A stretch of DNA of 64,000 bases, taken from Mycolicibacterium thermoresistibile. Lineage in GTDB: Bacteria; Actinomycetota; Actinomycetes; Mycobacteriales; Mycobacteriaceae. Numbering within the stretch: the first letter of the stretch is position 1; every line of letters starts with the position of its first letter. The DNA lies in NCBI RefSeq assembly GCF_900187065.1, contig NZ_LT906483.1, positions 1,116,001-1,180,000 on the forward strand. The letters run 5' to 3'. This document shows positions 55,557-64,000 of this stretch, in pieces. The notes below the pieces were generated by a model, which saw only the letters and a list, made by a program, of their open reading frames with translations, was not told the DNA's origin and ran no database searches. The translations under genes were made by a program, and so were the position numbers.

Positions 55557-55557
55557 A

Positions 55558-58224
55558 CTATGCGCGGGGGAGTCGGATCTTCCAGCGCACCAACGCCAGA
55601 TAGAACACGCTGAGCACGGCCAGCATCGCCATGTCGAACAACCAGGTGCCGGAATCGTGTTCCCAGTGCCGGTCTTTCGGCGTCAACGGGCCGGGCACCA
55701 GCGTGATCAGATCCGCCGTGGACGCCGAGGCGGCGAAGCCCCACCTTGCCGGGGTGAACCAGGACAACTGGTCGAGCCCGATGCGGTCGGTCACCGGGAT
55801 CATGCCGCCGGAGAACACCAGCTGGCTCATGATCGCCACCACCAGCAGCGGCATGATCTGCTCGCTGGTCTTCGCCAGCGCCGACAGCAATAACCCGAGC
55901 ATCGCCGCGGCGACCGTGGTCGCGGCCATCCCGAAGAACAACTCCAGCTTCGGGTTTCCGAACACCGAGCCGTGGTCCACCGCCCCCTTGTCGACATCCC
56001 AGCCCTTACCGGCGATGGTGATCGCGGTGACGATCGCCGACTGCACGATCGCGAACACCGAATACACGCAGACCTTCGCCAAAAGGTACGCGGTGGTGGA
56101 CAATCCGACCGCCTGTTCGCGTCGGAAGATGGCCCGTTCGCCGATCAGGTCGCGGATCGTCAGCGCGGTGCCCATGAAGATCGCACCGACGTTGAGCAGC
56201 ACCAGGATCTGGCCCGGCTCGTTGGGGGCGTCACCCATGGGGTTGGGGACGCCGAACCCGACGTCCCCGGGGACCGACAGGGACAGCACACCCATGATGA
56301 ACGGCAGCAACGCCAGGAAGACGAAATAGCCGCGGTCGGACACGATCAGCCGGATCTGGCGGCGGGCGATCGTGGAGAACTGCCGCCGCAGGCTGGTGCG
56401 GGTCGGGCTGCCCAGATCGGTGGGTTTGGCCGACTCGGCCGGCAACTCCCGGGGCGGGCCCTGGCGTTCCAGGAACCGCCGGTTCGCCGCGTCCGGGTCG
56501 CCGGCGACGGTGCTGAAGATGTCGGCCCAGTTGGTGGTGCCCATCGTCGGGCCGATCTGGCTGGGCGGGCCGTAGAAGGCGGTCTTGCCGCCGGGCGCGA
56601 GCAGCAGCACCTGATCGCAGACGTCGAGGTAGGTCAGCGAGTGGGTGACGACCAGCACCACGCGGCCGGCGTCGGCCAACTGCCGCAGCATCGTCATGAC
56701 CTGCCGGTCCAGCGCCGGGTCAAGCCCCGACGTCGGTTCGTCCAGGATCAGCAGCGACGGGCCGGTCAGCAGTTCCATCGCCACCGACGCGCGTTTGCGC
56801 TGCCCGCCGGAGAGCTTGTCCACCCGGGTGTCGGCGTGGGCGGTCATCTCGAGTTCCTCGAGGACCTCCGCCACCACCTGCCGGCGGTCCTCCTCGGTGG
56901 TGTCCGGCGGCAGCCGCAGTTCCGCGGCATACATCAACGCCTGGTTGACGGTCAGCTGGCCGTGCACCACATCGTCCTGCGGCACCATCCCGATCCGGGA
57001 GCGCAACGACGCGTACTCGGCGTGGACGTTGTGTCCCTCGAAGGTCACCGTGCCGCTGGTGGGATGGGTGTAGCCGGCGATGAGCCGGGCGAACGTCGAC
57101 TTCCCGGCGCCGGACGGGCCGATGATCGCGGTGAGCGTGCCCGGCCGCGCGGTGATCGAGATGTTGTCCAGCAGCGTCTTGTTGTTCTCGATGGTCCAGG
57201 TGACACCGCGGACGTCGAGGCCGCCGGCGTCGGTGGCGGCCTCGGTCTCGGTGCGCCGGACCAGCGTGCCGTTGCGGAAGACCAGGTCGACGTTGCCGAT
57301 GGTGACGACGTCGCCCTCGTTGAGCACAGCCGTCTCGGTGCGGGTGCCGTTGACGAAAGTGCCGTTGATGCTTCGGTTGTCCCGAATCTCCATACCGGCC
57401 GGAGTCGGGACCAGCGTGGCGTGGTGGCGGGACGCCAGCACATCGGGGATGACGATGTCGTTGTCGACGGCCCGCCCGATCTTGATCGATCCGGGTGGCG
57501 CCTCCTGCGCCCGGCCGGGACGCAGGATCTTCATCATGCTGGTCGCCAGGTTGTTGATCTCCGGCGACCGGGGCGCGGCGGTCGGACCCAGGGCGGTGGC
57601 CGGTTCCAGCTCCGACACCGACGGTTGCGGCGCCGGCCGGGGCGGGGGTGTGGCGGCGGGTGCCGACCTGGCCTGCGGTCCGGTCGGGTAGCGCGGCTGG
57701 GCGCCCGAACCCGACGGATATCCCGACGGGGCCGACGGATACGACGGCGGACCGGCCGGATACATCGGCTCCGACCGCGGCCCGGCCGGCGGGGCGGTGT
57801 GCGGCCAGTTGCCGCTGGGCGGGCCGGCCGCACGACCGGGCGCCGCCACCGGCACCGCCGTCGTGCGCGCCGGGGTGCCCGCGAAGCCCTGATGCCGGCC
57901 GACATCGAAGGTCAACCGTGGGCCGTCCGGGTTGCCGAGGTTGATCGTCGCGCCGTCGTGGATGTCGACCGCCGGCACCCGGCGGCCGTTCACCCAGACC
58001 CCGTTGAGGCTGCCGTTGTCGATCGCCACCCAGCGGTTGTGGTCATAGCGCAGCACCAGGTGGGCGCGCGAGATCAGCGGATGGGCGACCCGCACGTCGG
58101 CACGCAGATCGCGGCCGATCACCACATCGTTGCCGGGGGCGAAGGTACGGGTCGATCCCTCGTACCGGACGGTCAGGGCGGGCCCCGTAACGGGCCGGGC
58201 AGCAGGCGGGATCGGTCGACTCAT
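55558..58224 (-). CDS. FHA-domain ABC exporter (Rv1747-like)
   Basis: An 888-residue fused transporter. FHA1 is at residues about 25-110 (DVVIGRDLRADVRVAHPLISRAHLVL, GSLNGVWVNG). A Pro/Ala/Gly/Tyr-rich linker is at 120-225. FHA2 is at 240-320 (IKIGRAVDNDIVIPDVLASRHH, NGTFVNG). The ATPase has IIGPSGAGKSTFARLIAG, SGGQRKRASVAMELL and LLILDEPTSGLDP. The ABC2 membrane part has six helices after about residue 615. FHA domains read phosphothreonine; Rv1747 is controlled by PknF, but no kinase gene is adjacent here. In M. tuberculosis this gene lies elsewhere. Confidence 0.95.
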   Translation of the reverse strand: MSRPIPPAARPVTGPALTVRYEGSTRTFAPGNDVVIGRDLRADVRVAHPLISRAHLVLRYDHNRWVAIDNGSLNGVWVNGRRVPAVDIHDGATINLGNPDGPRLTFDVGRHQGFAGTPARTTAVPVAAPGRAAGPPSGNWPHTAPPAGPRSEPMYPAGPPSYPSAPSGYPSGSGAQPRYPTGPQARSAPAATPPPRPAPQPSVSELEPATALGPTAAPRSPEINNLATSMMKILRPGRAQEAPPGSIKIGRAVDNDIVIPDVLASRHHATLVPTPAGMEIRDNRSINGTFVNGTRTETAVLNEGDVVTIGNVDLVFRNGTLVRRTETEAATDAGGLDVRGVTWTIENNKTLLDNISITARPGTLTAIIGPSGAGKSTFARLIAGYTHPTSGTVTFEGHNVHAEYASLRSRIGMVPQDDVVHGQLTVNQALMYAAELRLPPDTTEEDRRQVVAEVLEELEMTAHADTRVDKLSGGQRKRASVAMELLTGPSLLILDEPTSGLDPALDRQVMTMLRQLADAGRVVLVVTHSLTYLDVCDQVLLLAPGGKTAFYGPPSQIGPTMGTTNWADIFSTVAGDPDAANRRFLERQGPPRELPAESAKPTDLGSPTRTSLRRQFSTIARRQIRLIVSDRGYFVFLALLPFIMGVLSLSVPGDVGFGVPNPMGDAPNEPGQILVLLNVGAIFMGTALTIRDLIGERAIFRREQAVGLSTTAYLLAKVCVYSVFAIVQSAIVTAITIAGKGWDVDKGAVDHGSVFGNPKLELFFGMAATTVAAAMLGLLLSALAKTSEQIMPLLVVAIMSQLVFSGGMIPVTDRIGLDQLSWFTPARWGFAASASTADLITLVPGPLTPKDRHWEHDSGTWLFDMAMLAVLSVFYLALVRWKIRLPRA

Positions 58225-58394
58225 CGCGACAACTCTAACCGCACGGTCCGGCCGATCCGGGTAGGTAGGAAACGGAGCAAACCCGCTTTGGTATCAGTGC
58301 GGAAACGATCCGGCCATCGATGACCTGGTTTGCCGGCAACACCGGATCGGCTTGCTTCCATGGGGGGAGCACATGCGTGACATCAGGAGTGCCC

Positions 58395-58898
58395 GTGACG
58401 TTTCGCCACCGACTGTCCGTCGCCGCGACGACCTGCATCGCGCTGCTGTTGGCCGGATCGCCGATCGCGGCGGCGGCGCCGGCCAGCGACGACCGCGGAT
58501 ACATCGATTCCACCGCGCGCTGCGCGGCGCCGTCGCTGGCGGTGATGTTCGGCCGCACCGCCCACTCGCGGGTAGCAATCTGCAGGCAACCCGACGGCAG
58601 CTATCAGTACCGCGGGGTGCGGGTGCGTGACGGCGCCCGGCTCATCACCGCCGCCACCCCCGAGGGCGCCGGATTCACCGCCGCCAACGGCGGAGTCACC
58701 TACACCATGACCTCCGACGCACTGGTCATCGCCGAGGGTGACCGGGTGCTCCGAGAGGAGCGGATGGTGGAGTACGAGAAGCGCGATGCCGCACCGGCGT
58801 CGGGGCAGTCGGGGACGTCAGGGCAGTCGGGGGAGCCGACACCCACCACCCCGCTGCCGCCCCCGCTTCCCGCCGAGGTCGGCCATTCGGGACGTTAG
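58395..58898 (+). CDS. Small secreted protein of unknown function
   Basis: A 167-residue exported protein: signal peptide (VTFRHRLSVAATTCIALLLA, cleavage near AAAAP), then a compact domain with two cysteines (TARCAAPSLAVMFG and RVAICRQPDGSYQYRGVRV) and a Pro/Ser/Gly-rich tail. No known family is recognised. GTG 58395 is chosen because AGGAG stands 5 nt before it and because it gives a clean signal peptide. Its stop overlaps that of the convergent flavin oxidoreductase. Confidence 0.75.
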   Translation: MTFRHRLSVAATTCIALLLAGSPIAAAAPASDDRGYIDSTARCAAPSLAVMFGRTAHSRVAICRQPDGSYQYRGVRVRDGARLITAATPEGAGFTAANGGVTYTMTSDALVIAEGDRVLREERMVEYEKRDAAPASGQSGTSGQSGEPTPTTPLPPPLPAEVGHSGR

Positions 58899-60094
58899 CC
58901 GCCGGCCTTCACCGCGGCGTCGGGCATTCCGGTGCGCACGCACAACGTGTGGCTGTAGATCGTCGGCATGCACAGGTTGCAGTGGTCGCAGATCGACTGC
59001 ACGCCGGGGTCGGCCTTGATCCGGTTCAGCAGATCCGGTTCGGCCAGCAGCGCCCGGCCCATCGCGACGAAGTCGAAGCCCTCCGCCATCGCGCGGTCCA
59101 TGGTCTCGCGGTTGGTGATGCCGCCGAGCAGGATCAGCGGCATCGTGAGTTCGGCGCGGAACTGGCGGGCATCCCGCAGCAGGTAGGCGTCGTGGTAGGG
59201 GTACTCGCGGAAGAACTTCGTACCGGTCATGCGGATACCCCAGCTCAGCGGCGGTTTGAACGCGCCGGCGAACTCCTTGACCGGCGCGCCGCCGCGGAAC
59301 AGATACATGGGGTTGACCAGTGAGCTGCCCGCGGTGAGCTGTATCGCGTCGAGTCCGCCGTCCTCCTCGAGCCACTTGGCGGTCTGCAGCGACTCCTCGA
59401 TCGTGATGCCGCCGCGCACCCCGTCGGACATGTTGAGCTTGGCGGTGACGGCGATCTGATCGCCGACGGCGCGTTTGACCGCCTGCACCAATCCGCGCGC
59501 CACCTTGGCGCGGTTCTCCAGCGAGCCGCCGAACTCGTCGGTGCGGCGGTTCAGCAGCGGGCTGAGGAACGAGCTGGCCAGGTAGTTGTGCCCGAGGTGG
59601 ATCTCGACGGCGTCGAACCCGGCGTCGACGGCCAGCTTCGCGGCGGTGGCGTGGGCCTCGGTGACCTCCCGGATGTCTTCGCGGGTGGCCTTGCGGGCGA
59701 ACCGCATCGACAGCGGGTTGAAGAACCGGATCGGGGCCAGGGCCTGCGCCTTGTTGGTGCGGGCGTTGGCGACGGGTCCGGCGTGTCCGATCTGCGCGCT
59801 GACCGCCGCGCCCTCGGCGTGCACCGCGTCGGTGAGCCGCCGCAGCCCGGGCACGGCCTCCGGGCGCATCCACAGCTGCCAGCCGTCGGTGCGACCGCCG
59901 GGCGAGACGGCGCAGTAGGCCACCGTGGTCATGCCGACTCCGCCGGCGGCCGGAAGCCGGTGGTACTCGATGAGGTCATCGGTGACCAGCGCATCCGGGG
60001 TGCGGGCCTCGAAGGTGGCGGCCTTGATGATGCGGTTGCGTAGCGTCAGCGGTCCGAGCTTTGCCGGAGCGAACACATCGCGTCGAGTGTCCAT
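58895..60094 (-). CDS. NADH:flavin oxidoreductase, old-yellow-enzyme type (Rv3359-like)
   Basis: A 399-residue TIM-barrel FMN protein. It begins [20 protein letters not shown], and has AQIGHAGP, the active-site region [37 protein letters not shown], then [39 protein letters not shown]-terminal CDHCNLC plus one further Cys resembles the Fe-S motif of 2,4-dienoyl-CoA reductases but with shorter spacing, and the FAD/NAD domain is missing. It reduces an enone or oxidises a related substrate; which one is not clear. Confidence 0.88.
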   Translation of the reverse strand: MDTRRDVFAPAKLGPLTLRNRIIKAATFEARTPDALVTDDLIEYHRLPAAGGVGMTTVAYCAVSPGGRTDGWQLWMRPEAVPGLRRLTDAVHAEGAAVSAQIGHAGPVANARTNKAQALAPIRFFNPLSMRFARKATREDIREVTEAHATAAKLAVDAGFDAVEIHLGHNYLASSFLSPLLNRRTDEFGGSLENRAKVARGLVQAVKRAVGDQIAVTAKLNMSDGVRGGITIEESLQTAKWLEEDGGLDAIQLTAGSSLVNPMYLFRGGAPVKEFAGAFKPPLSWGIRMTGTKFFREYPYHDAYLLRDARQFRAELTMPLILLGGITNRETMDRAMAEGFDFVAMGRALLAEPDLLNRIKADPGVQSICDHCNLCMPTIYSHTLCVRTGMPDAAVKAGG

Positions 60095-60135
60095 ACCGGC
60101 AGCCTAGCGACATCGCGTGCTGCAACAATGAGCGC

Positions 60136-60984
60136 GTGGGAGCTATCAGGCTGGACGGCAAGGCCACGCGCGACGAGATCTTCGCTGAGCTGAAGGAACG
60201 GGTGGCGGCGCTGACGGCGGCCGGCCGCACACCCGGGCTGGGGACGGTGCTGGTCGGCGACGATCCGGGGTCGCACGCGTATGTGCGCGGCAAGCACTCC
60301 GACTGCGCCAAGGTGGGCATCACCTCGATCCGCCGCGACCTGCCCGCCGACATCAGCCAGGCCGAACTCGCCGACGTCCTCGACGAGCTGAACGCGGATC
60401 CGGCGTGCACCGGCTACATCGTGCAGTTGCCGTTGCCGGGGCATCTCGACGAGAACGCGGCGCTGGAGCGCATCGACCCGGCCAAGGACGCCGACGGCCT
60501 GCACCCGATGAACCTGGGCCGGCTGGTGCTCAACGAACCGGCTCCGCTGCCGTGCACACCCCGGGGGATCGTGCACCTGCTGCGGCGGTTCGACGTGGAG
60601 ATCGCCGGGGCGCACGTGGTGGTGATCGGCCGCGGGGTGACCGTCGGGCGGCCCCTGGGGCTGTTGCTGACGCGCCGGTCGGAGAACGCGACGGTGACCT
60701 TGTGCCACACCGGAACCCGCAACCTCCCCGAGATCGCCCGGCAGGCCGACATCATCATCGCCGCGGCCGGGGTGCCGCACATGGTCACCGCGGACATGGT
60801 GCGCCCGGGTGCGGCGGTCGTCGATGTGGGCGTGAGCCGCGACGAGCAGGGCAAGCTCGTCGGCGACGTGCACCCGGACGTCTGGGACGTGGCGGGTCAT
60901 GTGTCGCCGAATCCGGGCGGCGTCGGGCCGCTGACCCGGGCCTTCCTGTTGACCAACGTCGTGGAGCTGGCCGAAAAGGCGTGA
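60136..60984 (+). CDS. folD: FolD, methylene-THF dehydrogenase/cyclohydrolase
   Basis: A 282-residue bifunctional folate enzyme interconverting 5,10-methylene-, methenyl- and 10-formyl-tetrahydrofolate with NADP+. Motifs: [23 protein letters not shown] (the catalytic Lys region; the usual YxxxK is YVRGK), [28 protein letters not shown] and [20 protein letters not shown] 60136 lies 6 nt after AACAAT, so it may be leaderless. Divergent from the flavin oxidoreductase (41 nt) and coupled to the DUF3017 gene. Confidence 0.96.
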   Translation: MGAIRLDGKATRDEIFAELKERVAALTAAGRTPGLGTVLVGDDPGSHAYVRGKHSDCAKVGITSIRRDLPADISQAELADVLDELNADPACTGYIVQLPLPGHLDENAALERIDPAKDADGLHPMNLGRLVLNEPAPLPCTPRGIVHLLRRFDVEIAGAHVVVIGRGVTVGRPLGLLLTRRSENATVTLCHTGTRNLPEIARQADIIIAAAGVPHMVTADMVRPGAAVVDVGVSRDEQGKLVGDVHPDVWDVAGHVSPNPGGVGPLTRAFLLTNVVELAEKA

Positions 60985-61274
60985 CGCTCAAGGAGTTCGC
61001 CCGCAAGGTGTTCGCGGGGCAGTGGCCGATCCTGCTGGTCGGCCTGATCTTCATCGCCGCCTTCGTCCTGGTGATCGCCGGTTACTGGCGGCGCGGAGCG
61101 TTGGTCCTGGGCTTCGGCGTCGGCCTCGCCGCCGTGTTGCGGTTGACCCTGCCCGACGACCGCGCGGGGCTGCTGGCGGTGCGGTCACGCGGCCTGGACT
61201 TCGTGACCACCGCGGGTGTCAGCGCGGCGATCCTCTATATCGGCTGGACCATCGACCCGCTCGGCACCAGCTAG
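60981..61274 (+). CDS. DUF3017 membrane protein (Rv3355c-like)
   Basis: A 97-residue integral membrane protein with three hydrophobic segments: [39 protein letters not shown] and [23 protein letters not shown]3017 proteins are small, actinobacterial and of unknown function, usually encoded after folD. The GTG overlaps the folD stop (GTGA). Confidence 0.88.
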   Translation: MTLKEFARKVFAGQWPILLVGLIFIAAFVLVIAGYWRRGALVLGFGVGLAAVLRLTLPDDRAGLLAVRSRGLDFVTTAGVSAAILYIGWTIDPLGTS

Positions 61275-61400
61275 GGCGGAGTGGAGCCATCGGCGAAACT
61301 CGCCTTGGCGCAAGGAGGCCGAGCCGCTGCCTGCCGGTGACAGAGCCCGTGTCACGATGAGGGTCGGAGACGTCACCGGCCAGGAAGCGAGGACCCGGGT

Positions 61401-62288
61401 ATGAACGACAAGCCCACGAGCGAGCTGCTGAAGATCGCATCGAGCGACGTCACGCTGGCCGCGGACGCCTACGGCGACCCGTCGGACACGCCCGTGGTGC
61501 TGCTGCACGGCGGCGGGCAGACCCGGCATTCGTGGGGGGCGACGGCGACGGATCTCGCCGCCAAGGGCTGGTACGCGGTCACCGTCGACCTGCGCGGACA
61601 CGGTGACAGCGGCTGGTCACCGGACGGCTACTACGGGCTGGACCGCTTCGCCTTCGACGTCATCGCGATCGCCGAGCACCTGGGCCGTCCGCCGGTGTTC
61701 GTGGGCGCCTCGCTGGGCGGTGTCTCGGCGCTGGCGGCGATCGGCCACCGGCCCGACCTGGCACTCGGCCTGGTGCTCGTCGACGTCTCGCCGTTCCTGC
61801 AGCCGAAGGGGACGGACCGGATCCGCGACTTCATGATGGCCCACGCCGAGACCGGCTTCGGGTCGCTGGAGGAGGCCGCCGACGCGGTCGCCGCCTACGT
61901 GCCGCACCGGCCGCGGCCGAAGAACCTCGAGGGGCTGAAGAAGAACCTCCGGTTCCGTGACGGCCGGTGGTACTGGCACTGGGATCCCAAGTTCCTGGCC
62001 GAACCGTTCCAGCCGGTGCAGCGCGATCCGCTGATCGATCCGGCCCGGCTGGGCGCGGCGGCGCGCGATCTGCGGCTGCCCACGCTGCTGGTGCGCGGCG
62101 GCGAGTCCGACGTGCTCAGCGTCGAGGACGCCAAGCGGTTCATCGAACTGGTGCCGCACGCGGAGTTCGCGACGGTGGTCGGCGCCCACCACATGGTGGC
62201 CGGCGACGACAACGCGGTCTTCGAGGAGGTGCTCGACGACTTCCTGGAGCGCCGGATCCGGTCGCGGCTCAAGCTGTTCGCGAGCTGA
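61401..62288 (+). CDS. Alpha/beta hydrolase
   Basis: A 295-residue alpha/beta-fold hydrolase. The oxyanion region is VVLLHGGGQTRHSW, the nucleophile elbow GASLGGVSAL (Ser about 110), the acid LVRGGESDVLS and the His VVGAHHMVAGD. Substrates could be esters or acyl compounds; the sequence gives no more. Upstream, GCCGGTGAC (61333-61341) and GTCACCGGC (61372-61380) form a long-range inverted repeat. ATG start, with AGGAAGCGAGGA a little upstream. Confidence 0.88.
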   Translation: MNDKPTSELLKIASSDVTLAADAYGDPSDTPVVLLHGGGQTRHSWGATATDLAAKGWYAVTVDLRGHGDSGWSPDGYYGLDRFAFDVIAIAEHLGRPPVFVGASLGGVSALAAIGHRPDLALGLVLVDVSPFLQPKGTDRIRDFMMAHAETGFGSLEEAADAVAAYVPHRPRPKNLEGLKKNLRFRDGRWYWHWDPKFLAEPFQPVQRDPLIDPARLGAAARDLRLPTLLVRGGESDVLSVEDAKRFIELVPHAEFATVVGAHHMVAGDDNAVFEEVLDDFLERRIRSRLKLFAS

Positions 62289-62316
62289 CAGTCCGGCGCG
62301 ATCGTCGGGCCGCCAC

Positions 62317-63045
62317 TCACGCCAGCGTGGCGCGGATGCACACCGTGATGTAGGGCAGCGCCAACCCGCTGTTGTTGGCCAGCGCCGGATGGGTGGCCAG
62401 CAGCTCCCGGACCCGCTCCAGGGTGCGGGCACGCACCTTCGCCGGAGAGGTGATGCAGTAGCTGCGCGAGGCGACCAGGTCGATCAGCGCCTGCGGAGTC
62501 AGATAGTTCGTCCACTCCACCTGGTGGCGTTGCACATCGGTGAACGGTTCCGGCAACGTCACCGTCTTGCTCAACGGATCGTGTTCGTCGCCGATGATGC
62601 GGCCGAGCTCCTTGACCCAGCCCATCCGTTCGTCGCGGGTGTTCCACACCAACCCGAGTCGGCCGCCGGGCCGCAGCACCCGGGCGACCTCCCGCACCGC
62701 CCGGTCCACGTCGAACCAGTGCCACGCCTGGGCCACCAGCACCGCGTCGACGCTGTTGTCCGGCAACGGGATCTCCTCGGCGGTGCCGAGCAGTGCCGGG
62801 GTGTCCGGCAACGACTTGGAGAGCAGTTCGAGCATCTCCGGGATCGGATCGACCGCGGTGACGTTCAGGCCCCGCTCCACCAGCCGGGTGGTGAGCTTGC
62901 CGGTCCCGGCGCCGAGGTCGAGCACATCGCGGGCGTCCGAGGGCAGCAGCCAGTCGATCGCCTCGGGTGGATACGACGGCCGGCCCCGTTCGTAGGCCGC
63001 GGCTTCCGCGCCGAACGACAAGGACCGCTGCCGTCTACCGCTCAC
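62317..63045 (-). CDS. SAM-dependent methyltransferase (Rv3342-like)
   Basis: A 242-residue class I methyltransferase. It starts [27 protein letters not shown], with motif [13 protein letters not shown] (residue about 43), the acidic end of strand 2 in [11 protein letters not shown], and [31 protein letters not shown]. This is a methyltransferase-11 fold; the acceptor is unknown. Its ATG overlaps the metX stop (ATGA), so it is co-transcribed after metX. Confidence 0.9.
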   Translation of the reverse strand: MSGRRQRSLSFGAEAAAYERGRPSYPPEAIDWLLPSDARDVLDLGAGTGKLTTRLVERGLNVTAVDPIPEMLELLSKSLPDTPALLGTAEEIPLPDNSVDAVLVAQAWHWFDVDRAVREVARVLRPGGRLGLVWNTRDERMGWVKELGRIIGDEHDPLSKTVTLPEPFTDVQRHQVEWTNYLTPQALIDLVASRSYCITSPAKVRARTLERVRELLATHPALANNSGLALPYITVCIRATLA

Positions 63046-64000
63046 CGATCCGCCAACTCCAACGTGCGCCGGATCAGCTTGCCGACCGCTTCGGTCTCGA
63101 CGAGGAACCCGTCGTGTCCGTACATCGAATCGATGATGTCCAGATCCCTGCAGCCGGGAAGACGTTCGGCCAGCTCCTCCTGCAGCCGCAGCGGGTAGAG
63201 CCGATCCGAGGTGATCCCGCCGACCAGCGCGGGCACCGGGCAGCTCCGCAGCGCGGCCTCCACACCGCCGCGGCCGCGGCCGACGTCGTGGCTCGACAGC
63301 GCCTCGGTGAGGGCCACATACGTGCCCGGGTCGAACCGCGCGGCCAGCTTCTCACCCTGGTGCTCCAGGTAGCTCTGCACCGCGTAGCGCCCACCCGCCA
63401 GCGGGTCCTCGTCACCCTGCGGTTTGTTGCCGAACCGGTTGTCCAGTTCCACTTCGCCGCGGTAGGTCAGATGGGCGAATCGCCGGGCGATCATCATTCC
63501 CGTCAAGGGGGCGCGGCCGGTGCCGTAGTAGTCACCGCCCTGCCAATCCGGATCGGCCTTGATCGCGGCGATCTGCGTGCTCTGGGTGCCGATCTGATCG
63601 GCTGTGGCGCGGGCGCCCACCGCCAGCACCAGTCCGGCACGCACCGTGTCGGGATGACCGACCATCCACTCCAGCGCGCGGGCGCCGCCCAGCGAGCCCC
63701 CCACCACGGCGGCGACCTCGGTGATGCCCAGCGCGGCCAGCGCGGCGAGATCGGCGTTGACCTGGTCGCGCACGGTCACCGTCGGGAACCGGGATCCCCA
63801 CGGTTTACCGTCCGGCGCAATCGAACCCGGTCCGGTGGAACCACGGCAGCCGCCCAGCGCGTTGGTGGCCACCGCGCACCAGCGGTCGGTGTCGATCGGC
63901 GCGCCGGGACCGGCCACGCCGTCCCACCAGCCGGGCGTCGGGTGCTGCGGTCCGGCCGGACCGGTGATGTGCGAGTCGCCGGTCAGCGCGTGCAGCACCA
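63042..64000 (-). CDS. metX: Homoserine O-acetyltransferase, C-terminal part (gene continues past the window)
   Basis: About 319 C-terminal residues of MetX, which makes O-acetylhomoserine for methionine synthesis. Visible are [32 protein letters not shown], the nucleophile elbow [16 protein letters not shown], the catalytic Asp in [10 protein letters not shown] and His in YGHDGFLVE. The N-terminal residues lie beyond position 64000. The gene order metX followed by a methyltransferase is as in M. tuberculosis (Rv3341, Rv3342). Confidence 0.93.
   Translation of the reverse strand, partial: VLHALTGDSHITGPAGPQHPTPGWWDGVAGPGAPIDTDRWCAVATNALGGCRGSTGPGSIAPDGKPWGSRFPTVTVRDQVNADLAALAALGITEVAAVVGGSLGGARALEWMVGHPDTVRAGLVLAVGARATADQIGTQSTQIAAIKADPDWQGGDYYGTGRAPLTGMMIARRFAHLTYRGEVELDNRFGNKPQGDEDPLAGGRYAVQSYLEHQGEKLAARFDPGTYVALTEALSSHDVGRGRGGVEAALRSCPVPALVGGITSDRLYPLRLQEELAERLPGCRDLDIIDSMYGHDGFLVETEAVGKLIRRTLELADR

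Overview
The window reads as chromosome of a high-GC, probably fast-growing mycobacterium (Mycolicibacterium type). From memory of the M. tuberculosis map, most of it follows the Rv3422c-Rv3341 neighbourhood in order: tsaE-tsaB-rimI-tsaD-groES-groEL1, whiB3, sigD-rsdA, guaB2-guaB3-choD, guaA, imuA'-imuB, iunH, a MaoC dehydratase, dnaE2, a nitroreductase, trmL, the four-gene Rv3365c-Rv3362c type GTPase system, an Rv3359-like flavin oxidoreductase, folD-DUF3017, a methyltransferase and metX. Mycobacterial traits include the His-tailed GroEL1, WhiB3, an F420-dependent enzyme, Mce-associated proteins and several apparent leaderless GTG/ATG starts placed about 7 nt after a TAnnnT-like box.

Layout: 1-4.6 kb holds the tRNA t6A genes and the CIRCE-controlled groES-groEL1 operon. 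At 4.7-13 kb, between groEL1 and whiB3, is a metabolic block: a zinc alcohol dehydrogenase, a type I DAHP synthase (aroF) behind a 24-codon leader peptide with Tyr-Trp-Arg-Phe codons and an attenuator-like hairpin set, then a DeoR-type regulator divergent from tal(frameshifted)-gnd-pgi-fgd, an F420-linked pentose-phosphate operon. From 13 to 28.5 kb come whiB3, sigD-rsdA, purine genes (guaB2, guaB3, guaA), choD, a run of small membrane or secreted proteins, and the SOS-controlled imuA'-imuB pair.

Between imuB and iunH (28.53-41.21 kb) sits a visibly less GC-rich catabolic island with no transposase or integrase. On the minus strand it has a HsaA-like flavin monooxygenase, a RibB-fold protein that has lost the RibB catalytic residues, and a PucR/CdaR-type regulator. 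On the plus strand it has a one-module extradiol dioxygenase, an FAH-family hydrolase, a TfdB-like phenol hydroxylase, an acetoacetyl-CoA synthetase-like ligase, an MDR oxidoreductase, an AceE-like thiamine-diphosphate enzyme and a DoxX protein. Both control regions carry the identical 14-mer TGGGCTACGGACCA about 163 nt before the first start codon, which supports one regulon. This island is the best candidate in the window for an undescribed system; its substrate cannot be read from the sequence.

From 41.2 to 64 kb come iunH, a htdY-type dehydratase broken by a stop codon, a secreted protein of unknown role, a universal stress protein, dnaE2 with a perfect LexA box, a decayed arylsulfatase, a nitroreductase, trmL, the conservon-like kinase/roadblock/DUF742/GTPase operon, an Rv1747-like FHA-ABC exporter, an old-yellow-enzyme relative, folD, a hydrolase, a methyltransferase and the 3' part of metX. 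Three genes (tal, htdY-like, arylsulfatase) are disrupted; the first two by single-base changes that could also be sequencing errors.
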